From the NCBI GenBank assembly GCA_001414485.1, contig LLEY01000032.1, positions 62,001 to 126,000 on the forward strand: a stretch of 64,000 nt of DNA, written 5' to 3'. Made by a program: the position numbers and the translations under genes. A model generated the notes under the pieces. It was not told the origin of the DNA. It saw nothing but the letters and a program-made list of their open reading frames with translations, and ran no database searches. Of the stretch, positions 22,201 to 33,800 are shown one piece after another. The stretch's first letter is position 1. Each line of letters starts with the position of its first letter. The DNA comes from Calycina herbarum. Lineage: Eukaryota > Ascomycota > Leotiomycetes > Helotiales > Pezizellaceae.

Positions 22201-24064
22201 TGACGAAAATGTAATCCATCTCTTCGGATCCCGTGAACAATTCTGCCACCACGAAGAGGTTTCGGCGAACCCTTCTAGCTTCATCCAGAAGAAATTCAGC
22301 AACGTGAATGGGAGTTGAGTGGCAATTGTCAATTCGAAAGCCAGTGAAATACTTGGCCATGAGACGAGTGTATTTTGCCATGAAATCCCACAAGAAAGGA
22401 CTGTCTTCTCTGCTCTTTCCATATCGAAGTTTTACACAGTCTCCCCAAACGATCACCTCTCGACGGAGGTAGGCGCGAGATTGTGGACCAGCATTATCAA
22501 TCAGGGCGTTGGCTGCCCAAATCCAGCCATTGTTTGCAAGTGCAAGATCCTCCTGGTTGTGTTTAGCAGTGATGGAATTCTTCGGCAGGCGTGTAAAGTA
22601 AGATTCAATAAGAGGATTCTTCAAATCAATCGGACCAAGTTTCGGGCCATGGTCGTCCAGTCTGGTATATTTTGTGCGATTAAACACTTGCTCAAGAAGT
22701 TCTGCAACGTCGCGATCATACTCCTTGTATAAGGGCAGGTTGAGTTCGTCCAGAACCTTGACTGCATAACTACGTGCGGCTTTTCGGTCTGTAGAATCGC
22801 CACTATCCCCATCGAAACGGCCATAGATTGCTGTAAGTAGCGCAGCGGCCACCTTGGGGTTTACTCGTCGAAAATAACGCTCGCCTAAACGGTCTTTATT
22901 TTCCAATGCGGATCTTGTAAGAAATTCGGACTGTTGAGCTGGAGTTGAGTTTTTGATGGTTTCAAGGCCACCAAAATCTGAGCCACCAAATCCACCCTCG
23001 GGAAACGTGATATCTGCCTTGGACCACGATTCTACAGCGGCCTCTGCATCTCGTTCGACATCAATAACGTAGAACTCCCATAATTTAAGCTTCGCAACCA
23101 CCTTCTCCTTCATGCTGTCCATTATCTTTATAAGATCATCTTCTGATTTCAGGGTCGTGGGGAGGCCATGTTTGCTCAAGTCCTGGCTGAATTGGAGAAG
23201 TTCGGTATCCAGTTCTAACGCAGATCGCAACCAAGGTGCGGTTGACACATTGTAGCCAACTTCCGGATGCTCCTGGAGCCATTTGCTGTTGTTGGCAGTA
23301 TGATTCCAGACGACATCGGTGAGACCCAGGAGGCCATGGTTTTTCTCCATGCTTGCGACCAACTTCTTGACGTCTGATTCACCGTTTGGAAAACATTCCG
23401 GATCCCAAGCCAACTGGTCATATATGCTATACGGAGAATTTGATTCCCCTCGTTGCTGTAGGGGTGTGAAATGTATCATGTTATAACCCCTCGCACTGAT
23501 ACCCCTCAAGTGCCCTTCCCAATCCGTAGGATATTTGCCCATGAATTTCGAGATGAGGGAGAATATAGACAAGGCTGCCAGAGGCATCTGCTCGCCCTCC
23601 AGAAATAGCCTAGGCGCCACATCGATATAATATGTAGGTGTCTGAGTGGGCTTAATTTCTTTGATGGCTGTTTCTGCGAGCTCGGGAAGAGGGGCGTAGG
23701 TAGTGTAGTAGGCGAATGCGCCAGCGCCATGAATGGGTATGGATATTTCGAGTGTTCGATTGAAGTCTGGTTCGAGTCTGCGAGTGAGTGGGTTAGCACA
23801 GTATTTTGGGGGGCTCCGGATGGGGGTTTCTTACTTGAATTCTCGAAAATGGTCTCTTTGGAACTCAGCACCCTCCTCGGGGATATTTACCCACAGGCTG
23901 CCATGCCGACATATGGAAGATGTGCCCTCAATTTCGAAGCGCAGAATAATGGGACTTGCGGACTGTGGAGTCAAGTAGATGTAGCCACCGGCAACATCTG
24001 GACTCCCATCATCTTTCAGTGGAAGAAGGTATACTTTATTCGAAACCATCGTCTTAGGAGCCAT
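19284..24064 (-). CDS. GDB1: Glycogen debranching enzyme
   Basis: Bifunctional cytosolic enzyme with 4-alpha-glucanotransferase and amylo-alpha-1,6-glucosidase activities, needed for complete glycogen breakdown. Exons 24064-23835, 23777-19430 and 19370-19284 give 1,554 residues, close to yeast Gdb1 (1,536). The N-terminal domain reads VYLLPLKDDGSPDVAGGYIY then GTSSICRHGSLWVN. The GH13-type half contains GYNMIHFTPLQQRG, SNSPYSIYDQL, DVVWNHTANNS, GFRIDNCHSTP and VVAELFTGSEEMD, with the Asp and Glu of the transferase site. The C-terminal glucosidase half (GH133) contains WARCWGRDVFISARGLYLGT, MVPNLLSSGNNPRYNARD and DWDTGIIFGGNQNNCGTWMD. The last exon (SPTQAWSAGCLIDLYHDA) is recovered only by splicing out 19429-19371. 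Divergent from GPD1. Confidence 0.96.
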
Positions 24065-25334
24065 TGTCAGTTATAGCTAAGTGAATAAAGGGATGTTGAC
24101 CAAATGGTTGCAATGGCAATAGCTCGTACGAGTCGAAAAACAGCGTGGTAAAGAGAGAGACGGAGAATTAATGAGGAGAGGGAGGCAAAAGAATGGGAAT
24201 CCCTCGATCAATAGGTACGTACGAGTAATTGCAGGAAGAACGGTGAAGGATGTCTAGAAGGCGCTACACTAGGTAGAGAAGGGGGGGTGATAGGAGGACG
24301 GGAGAAAGCAAGCAACGCGACGGAGGTAGAGGCAGAGGCAGAGGCAGAGGCAGAGGCAGAGGGAGGCAGGTACAAGAAACTGCACTGCACTGCACTGCAC
24401 ACCTGGGAAGCAAGAACGATGGGGGAGGTTCAGTGAAGAGTCTAGATGCTGCCGCTCCACTGGCAGGATTCCAGGTTTGGTGGGGTACGAGTAGGTGAGC
24501 TCACTCGAGGAAAGCTGCCCAGGTGGAGTTGGAGTTGAAGAGTGGAGGAGCGATGACGTCTCTTGCTCCGTGCACCACGATTCTGTCGAGTTGGGGAAAC
24601 CTGTAAAAAGTGAAGAGTGAAAAGGTGAAGAAGGAGAAGCAAGAAATAGCATCATCTGTATTGGATTTTGAGGAGGTTACACGAGATAGGAGAGTGACCA
24701 CTCGCTGCTCATATGGATCTTTGAGGTGTGGTGTGCCCCTCTGTTACCCCACGATGCAGCACTTCCTTCCAGGACCAACCTCGCGGTGGACTTTTAGAAG
24801 TGGCAGTAAATAGTCGTTTTTCAATTGCCAAATACTGTTGAACGATTAAACTTCTAAAACACCTGGGTTAATATTTTAATTGTTCCAAGTGTCTAGATTA
24901 ATTACTTTGAATTACACTAAAAAGCTGGAACAAGATAGATAGGCCCATCGCTACTCGAGTACTGTGTAAGTGTTTGTTTAGATGGTGCATGAGGGACAAA
25001 ATAGCTTCATGGTTGAATTCGCCTTGCTACAATATCTCTCAGAGCCTTTATTTTTGAAATTTGTTGAGGTAATTAACTTTGTCGAAATGTTGGAGAGCTG
25101 AAAGTTGGCTGCACATGTTAGCATTAGCCACTCAACCACTCGAGCCACACCCAAGCTACTTCTGTCAGCGGTGAAGCAATTCTGCCACTACCCCACGCTC
25201 ACTAACCCAACTCTGAAATCGCCCGGCCACAAGACCATCATTTCATGTCTCACCCTACCACTATTCACTCTTTATAAATCCTTCGACAGCCTCGTCATCC
25301 TCCAGCTCACGAGAGTACTTTACGCAATCGGCAC
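24065..25334. other. Divergent promoter region GDB1 / GPD1
   Basis: A spacer of about 1.27 kb between two divergent carbohydrate-metabolism genes. It contains hexamer and pentamer microsatellites at 24331-24400, listed separately. The short frames here are repeat-derived. The GPD1-proximal part (25100-25330) is C- and CA-rich. Confidence 0.5.
24331..24400. repeat. GGCAGA and TGCAC microsatellites
   Basis: About five GGCAGA units (24331-24361) are followed about 20 bases later by four TGCAC units (24381-24400). Both lie in the GDB1 upstream region, so repeat-length variation could affect that promoter or leader. Confidence 0.75.
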
Positions 25335-25427
25335 ATGCTCATCTGCAGAATTCAAGCAACCACCACCAGAGCTATCAGACAGCTTTCCCAGACACCCCGC
25401 CATCTCACCCCAATCAAACGACTCAAC

Positions 25428-26792
25428 ATGGCTACTCTAGGTGCTCCCACCAAGAAGCACAAAGTCACGATCGTTGGATCTGGCAACTGGTAGATGAGAC
25501 TTCTCGACACCTTTTGAATCGCATTCTGACGGCAGCAGGGGATCCACCATCGCAAAAATCGTGGCCGAAAATACAAAGGAGCATCCCGAGATCTTCGAGG
25601 AAGAGGTTCAAATGTGGGTGTACGAAGAAGAGGTCACCATAGCAAAAGGCTCCAAACATTACGACGCCTCGATTGGCGACGCACCACAGAAGCTCACCAC
25701 CATTATCAATAAATACCACGAGAATGTGAAATACCTGCCCAACATTGCTTTGCCCAAAAACATCGTGGCCAACCCCTCCGTAGTCGATGCCGTCAAGGAC
25801 TCCTCCATTCTCATTTTCAATCTGCCCCATCAGTTCATTGGTCGCATATCCAAGCAATTAGAAGGAAACATTCTACCCTTTGCTCGTGGTGTTTCTTGCA
25901 TAAAGGGTGTCAACGTGACGGCTTCGGATATCAGCCTCTTCAGCGAGTGGATTGGTGAAGGACTAGGAATATATTGTGGTGCTTTGTCAGGAGCCAACAT
26001 TGCCGGTGAGATTGCTCAGGAGAAATGGTCCGAGACGACGGTCGCCTACGATCCTCCAGTCATTGATTCTCGTCCTCCCACTCCAACGGGTCCCTCTCCT
26101 TCCACTTCTCAAATCAATCTTACCATCACCCCCGCAGATGGAGAGCACAAGGATGCCCGTGGTCGTGTTAGCAAAGCTGCGTTGAAGCCGGTGCCCTCAT
26201 CATATCCTCCATTGGATCACGCCGTTTTCAAGACCCTATTCCATCGACCATATTTCCATGTCCGCATTGTGTCTGATGTTGCTGGTGTCTCTCTGAGTGG
26301 TGCTCTGAAGAACATTGTTGCTTTAGCGGCAGGATTTGTCGAAGGACGAGGTTGGGGAGACAATGCCAAGGCCGCTGTTATGCGTGTTGGATTGTTGGAA
26401 ATGGTTGAATTCGGCAAGGAGTTCTTTGGACACTCAGTTCACACTGCTACATTTACGGAAGAGAGTTGCGGAGTTGCGGATCTGATCACCAGTTGCAGTG
26501 GTGGCCGTAATTTTAAGTGCGCGAGGACCGCAGTTGAAAAGGGAATCTCCGTGGCAGAAGTTGAGAGAACTGAGTTGAATGGTCAAATGCTACAAGGAAC
26601 TAGTACTGCTCAGGAAGTCAATAGCTTCTTGAAGACGAGAGGACGAGTGGATGCATACCCCCTTTTCAAGGCTGTTCATGGTAAGTTGAGATGATGTTGT
26701 AAGGAGAAATGAAGCTAACAGTCTTAGATATTTTGGAGGGACGCAAATCGGTTGATGATATTCCAGATTTGGTTGCAGGATCTGACGCATAG
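25428..26792 (+). CDS. GPD1: NAD-dependent glycerol-3-phosphate dehydrogenase
   Basis: Reduces dihydroxyacetone phosphate to glycerol-3-phosphate with NADH, feeding glycerol and lipid synthesis and osmotic adaptation. Exons 25428-25489, 25539-26680 and 26728-26792 give 422 residues. The NAD-binding loop [16 protein letters not shown] spans the first splice junction. Other family blocks are [42 protein letters not shown], catalytic-lysine block [16 protein letters not shown] and [12 protein letters not shown] Pro/Ser-rich insert of about 50 residues ([13 protein letters not shown] onward) separates the two domains, as in other filamentous fungi. An in-frame ATG at 25335 would add 31 residues with five Arg and no acidic residue, resembling a mitochondrial presequence. 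I list the shorter form because its start is the conserved one. Confidence 0.95.
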
Positions 26793-27307
26793 ATACCCCC
26801 TTTCCGATAGACGAATAAGTTTCGGCGCAATGCAGTTAAAGGATACAGGCAGGGTAAATGGCAAAGGGGACTTGGTAGATAAGACCCGCAGGCAATCTGC
26901 AATTGCTTCAAACACATAAATGAGACCCATATATACTTCATAGTGTTATTATCTCCTGTCTGTTCTGCTTTTCCCGTATCCTGTAGGGAAGTATTACTTT
27001 AACTACCCGTCATTAGATACTAAGCGAGCGTAAAATACCGGACTTTTCATTTACATTTCATGTCTATTCTATGGCGGCTGCTATTGCCCTTCTTTAAAGT
27101 CGGCTGCTGACCGGGGGAATTTCAACCGGACCTCGGAGCGGCCCGCCACAGTGGGACTTCGGATGACGCCCTTCATAAACTGAACATTCGACTCATCCAC
27201 CCCGCCATCTGTTCTACAAAGACAATCTACACCACCACCAACAACTTTCCTAATCTTTTACTACCGGAACCAACGAGAAACCAGCAAAACTCGAACACTC
27301 AACAATC
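26793..27307. other. Intergenic region GPD1 / DAHP synthase
   Basis: About 515 bases. The 3' half is pyrimidine-rich with CACC and CAAC runs just before the next ATG, consistent with a promoter and leader. No gene seen. Confidence 0.45.
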
Positions 27308-28604
<1,297 letters not shown>

Positions 28605-29031
28605 TTCTACATCAAAATACTAAGCAATTAAACCGATATTTGGGGAGTTATTTGGAAATAGGCACTGGAAAGCTTGAAGCAAGGGAGCCAATCAAAAGTT
28701 ATTGAATTGTAAGATTTAGAAAAGCATTAATAACATTCTACAAACTGATGAAACTGGTTCTAAAAGTATATATCAGTAAAGAAACAATCATTGTGATAGT
28801 TCCTTTAGGAAGAAATGTTTCCGTCATTGGAGAGTTGATCACGTGAATATTCCTTTACAACTCATTCGATTTGATTGGCTGTTCGGATGCTGGCGAGTCG
28901 TAGAAGATCCCGACAAAATTGAACGACCTTCATCGTCGGCCACTCCAACCACAACCACACCCTCCCACCACTCAATTGAGCTTTCTCCCCTCCCGAGAAG
29001 TCATCTTCAGTTGAGGCATACTGTGCTCAAG
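28605..29031. other. Intergenic region DAHP synthase / CYT1
   Basis: About 430 bases. I see no separate gene. The end is C-rich (CCACTCCAACCACAACCACA), typical of a fungal leader. Confidence 0.45.
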
Positions 29032-30302
29032 ATGTTGGCTAGATCTTGCCTGCGCTCGACGCGCGCGCTCGGAGCTGCCCGGAATGGCGCGGTTAACACT
29101 ACCAAGGTACGAACAACGCACCACACCCCCAACGATGAAGATTGAGAGGCCAGAAGAAGCAAAAGAGGATATTGGAGAATTATAAAGATCATGGAATTGA
29201 GTGCTGATGGTTAACTCTGTAGCGTGCCGCCTCTTCGACAGCAAATGCTGCTTCCCCCTTTGCCTTGAACGCCGCCGGTTCTGCAGCGACAGCCGTTGCC
29301 ATCGGATCAGCAGCCTGGTACTATCATTTATACGGACCCGAGTTACATGCCATGACGCCAGTAGAGGAAGGGTGAGTGATTAAGGGTGGATGTTCAATTG
29401 CTCAATTATGCCGGAGTGGTGCTCTTGCGATTATGGGAAGGAGCATCAACAATGGCAAATTGGAGATTGGATGGGAGCATAATGGAATCCAGGGCTAACG
29501 GGTTGATAGTCTTCACCCAACTAAATACCCATGGGAACACGTAAAATGGAACAAGACCTACGATCACCAAGCGTAAGTTTTTGCCACGCCACCCGGAAGA
29601 GCTCAATTGACAAAGAATAGTCTTCGTCGAGGTTTCCAAGTCTACCAAGAAGTTTGCGCTTCATGTCACTCCCTTAGCCGAATCCCATACCGATCCCTTG
29701 TCGGTGTTACCCACACTGTCGACGAAGCCAAGGCAATGGCCGAAGAAAACGAATATGATTCCGAACCCAACGACGAGGGTGAGATTGAGAAGCGACCAGG
29801 AAAGCTATCCGATTATCTCCCAAGTCCTTACAAGAACGATGAGGCTGCTCGCGCTGCCAACAACGGTGCTCTACCACCAGATCTATCACTGATGGCCAAG
29901 GCTCGTCACGGTGGAATTGATTATATCTTCAATCTGTTGACTGGATACCCCGAGGAGACACCTGCAGGGGCTGTTGTCCCAGAAGGACTCAACTTCAACC
30001 CATATTTCCCCGGTACTGGAATCGCCATGGCTCGTGTTTTGTACAACGAATTGGTTGAATACGAAGATGGAACCCCAGCATCGACCTCGCAAATGGCAAA
30101 GGATGTTACTGAATTCTTGAACTGGTCAGCAGAGCCAGAGATGGATCAGCGAAAGAAGATGGGCATGAAGGTTATTGTGATTTCAACGGCACTATTCGCA
30201 TTGAGTGTTTGGGTCAAACGATACAAGTGGTCCGCCGTCAAGACAAGAAAACTCAACTACACTCCTCCATCAATCGGGGGCAAGCACACCAACGGCCACT
30301 AG
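29032..30302 (+). CDS. CYT1: Cytochrome c1, heme protein of complex III
   Basis: Heme-carrying subunit of the mitochondrial cytochrome bc1 complex that passes electrons from the Rieske protein to cytochrome c. Exons 29032-29106, 29223-29371, 29510-29572 and 29621-30302 give 322 residues. The bipartite presequence begins MLARSCLRSTRALGAARNGA and is followed by a hydrophobic sorting segment (TAVAIGSAAWYYHL). The heme site is CASCH in QVYQEVCASCHSLSRIPYR. The axial-ligand region reads NPYFPGTGIAMARVLYNE. The acidic loop (AEENEYDSEPNDEGEIE) and the PPDLSLMAKARHGGIDYIF block are typical. The C-terminal membrane anchor is VIVISTALFALSVWVKRYKW. The 48-nt third intron is one of the shortest here. Confidence 0.96.
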
Positions 30303-30883
30303 ACAGATGATGATGGGGTTTTCTTTTGTCAAGACTGGGGACGGGAGGGGAAGAGGGAAAGAATTGTTCTACTAGTCTTTTATTAAATGCAGGATCGAGG
30401 GATGTGTACAAAGGAGCGATTGGGATGGAGTGCTTCTAATAGGGAGCCTTTCCACTCCGGCCCGTGCTGCGGAAGGAGTGAAATTTTAGACTGTGTCAAT
30501 ACTTTTAAAAGATTCGTTCAATTTTTGCTGAATATTGATGAAATAACTGCTTGCTTTGGATCTTCTAAAAGTCGTACCCACTGTAGCAAATTGGCAGGGA
30601 TAGTCCCGATAAGCCAATCGAGAAAAAAGGTTGAAGTTGAGCTTTCAGAGCTCCCCGCCTTGAACTCCCATAATTTTTCCTCACTCGGTCCGCAGATTTC
30701 GCTTTTGATCTTGGGATATGCCGCATGAGGGGTAGACATCTTGTTTCTGTACGCGCATCACTCGACGTCAAATTTTTTCGAACGCGAGACCCTCGAGCGC
30801 AAGATTAAGCTCAACCTCCACCATTCTTGAGCCACCACGATCCAGAACAAACTTGATGCGCAATTGAAGGACGCAAGTGTTTG
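30303..30883. other. Intergenic region CYT1 / glycosylase gene
   Basis: About 580 bases without a supportable gene. Short frames on both strands around 30387-30770 show no family resemblance. Confidence 0.45.
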
Positions 30884-33800
30884 ATGTCACAAGGCCAATC
30901 TCAAGACTCCAACCTATCAGATATATCGGATATTTCATCCTTTGCGCGGTGGGAAGAGGAAACTGGAGAGAAGATCTTCGACGAGAGGGAGGTTTCGAGA
31001 CTAGATATGGCGGATACTGAGCTTCCTAGGGTGTGGGCGGATCGGGATAGTAGTAATGATGCGAGAAGTAGTGATGAGGAGGAGCTTGATGGGGAGGAAC
31101 TGGGTGTCGAGGTTGAGAAGAGGGTGGGTAAGAAGATCGAATATGTGAGTTTTTTAACCCCTCTTGAGAGCTCACCTTTGCCCGCCTCTTTTTCGCGCGA
31201 CTTGGAAATTAAATTGGTTGGAAGCTAATTGTAGTGGAACAGACTCGAGCGACAAGCATCTCTTCTTCTTCCTCGGCTTCTGAGATCGAACATCCTCCTT
31301 CTAGTCAACCACGCCCAGCGGACTCCGAGTCTGAGAACGAAGACCAAGACGAAGAGGCAGATGACCCACTTGCGGACTTTGATGTCGATCCTGAGCAGAG
31401 AGAATACATGAGGGAATTGCTAGACGTTGCTCCGGAAGAGGAATTGACCCAATTGTCACAACATTCTCCCAAGTCGAAGAAGATTACTTATACGATGCTT
31501 GAGGAGGCACATGGAGAGGGAATGCGCCAGTTATCGCAGCTTTCCCAGGTATCAACTTCCAGCAAGAAAGACAAGAAGCGCAAGAGGAAAAGGGAGGACG
31601 TCAAGATCGGAAACATTGTTCAGGATGCAATGGCAGTTGTAGCCGCTGGCATTGCGGGTCATACTGGCGAGGGGTTCCAGCAAGCGATTGAGATGGCTAC
31701 TGAGAATGTTAAGAAGATTGCTGGGGCCCTGGAGCAAGAGAGCGCTCAAGCTATAATGGCTCCCGAAGCTGAGGTTGCATCATCGAGCAAGTCCCGCAAG
31801 AAGCGTCGTCGACAAGTCGAGGCGAGCGACACACAAATGGAAGGCAATCACGCCAAGATTAATATGGTAAAGGATGTCGCGCCAACTTTAAAGACCGCCG
31901 CTGACTGGTACCAGGGCTATGATGCCACAGCTATGGTCATTGATACTGGTGATGTCGAAGAAGATTCGATAGAAGATAGTGTGTCTCAGAAGATACGAAA
32001 GGCGACTAGTCTAGAGGCCATCACACTCGGGAGTGATGATATGGAGGAACCACCAGCTGAGAACCCTGAGACGGTGGAGGATAAATACAAGTTGAAGCGT
32101 GCTGCGAAGCGGGCTGCGAAAAAGGCACAGAAGGCGAAAGAAACAACATCGATTTCTGGACCTGTTAAGACAGCTCAAGTTTCCGATAAAACAGTTCAAC
32201 CTAGCGATGTTGGCAATAAAGACCCTGCGCCTTTAGGTGATGCCAAAAGCAAGAATGCTGCGCGGAAGGCAGCACGGAAGGCAAAGAAGGCTAAGCTCGG
32301 TCCGACTACTTCGAAATTCTTTCCTCCAGCACCCCAAACTACGGGAAGCCCAGGTCCTGCATTGAGAGGAAGCCCCGAAGAGCGAAGAAACAAGAAACTC
32401 GCCGTTCGTAAGGCTGCTGCCAATTCCAACAACAAAATTGCCACAAACCCTGTTGCTCCACCAAATCCTGAACCAACTCAAGTGCAAAAGGCAGTTGGGC
32501 GACCGACTATACCAAAAAAACAGGAGGAAAATATTCGAAAGCTTGCTAAGCAATTGAAATTACCCGAGTCTGCAGTCAGACTTTTACTGGAGGCAAAACA
32601 GGCTGTGGAGAACTCTGTTAACAACCCCCTTCCTGGTACAACTACTCGACCTACCTTTTCCGGTACCACTACTCAACCGACCGATACCGTTGCTAAGTCA
32701 AGCCATGCAACTCCAGAAACCGAAGCCAAGTCCAAGATCAATCGGAGAAAGAGGAACAAGAAGACTCGAAATCACAATACCCTCAAGGAAGAGGTCACCC
32801 CTGTGCCAGTCTCGAAGCCAATTGTTGTTACCCGCCCAGTTGTTAGTTCGACCCCGTACATAACAAGTGACCAGCAGCGAAAGATTGATAGGAAGGCTGC
32901 ACAGCGCGCTGCTAGCCTGGCAAAGAATGGCACGGGGAAGGTTCAAGATGATGCACAGGATGATATAGAGGTTAACTCTGCTCCTGTAACTGCTGAGAAG
33001 CCTACTATTGAGAAATCTGAGCAGAAGGGAGAACGTCGCAGTCGTGGCCGGAAGGGTGCAAAGGGCAAGAATGATGGAGATGTATCAGCTGAGGCAAAAG
33101 TTGAGAAAGCAGTCGAGCCACCAACATCTATTCAAACACCAGAGTTAGATCGCAAGACAAAGTCTGTTGAGCCCGAAATTGATGAATCTGAGAAGATCAG
33201 CAAGTCGAAGGCAAAGCGCAAAGAGAAGAAGAGAAAATCCCTTAGCAAAGACACTGGAATCCTCGAAACCCAAGAATCTCTCGGAAACGCAGAGCCAAAG
33301 ATCAAGAAGCGGAAATCTCTCAGCAAGAAACCCGAAGTCGCTGACATCCAATCCAAACCACTAGCCGAAGAACCTGCTCAAGAGGAAAAGCCCAAAAAGA
33401 AGAAGCGCAAGTCTCTCAACGGGCGAACCGAGATTCCGGAAACCCAAGAAACAGATGGAGAACGTTCCCAACCCCTTGTCGAGCTCACGGATATCCAATC
33501 CCCTTCTAAGAAGACCAAGGAAAAACGACGAAAGTCGAAACAAGTAAGCCCTGACTTGGACTCTACAAATGTTGACGTAAAGATGGGCGAAACATCAAAA
33601 GATCACCACTCGTAGGAGACCGGGATCCTGCGAGTGGTGGTTGTTTCCTGGAAAATAGCGATATATATACAGAACAGGATAATCATGGTGTTGGGGAGGA
33701 TAGTGGCCATGAGGAAGAGTGGAATGGAATAATAAGTAGTGATGAGGATATGGGTATGGGTATGGATGTTGATGTTGATGAGAACGAGGAAGACGTGCCA

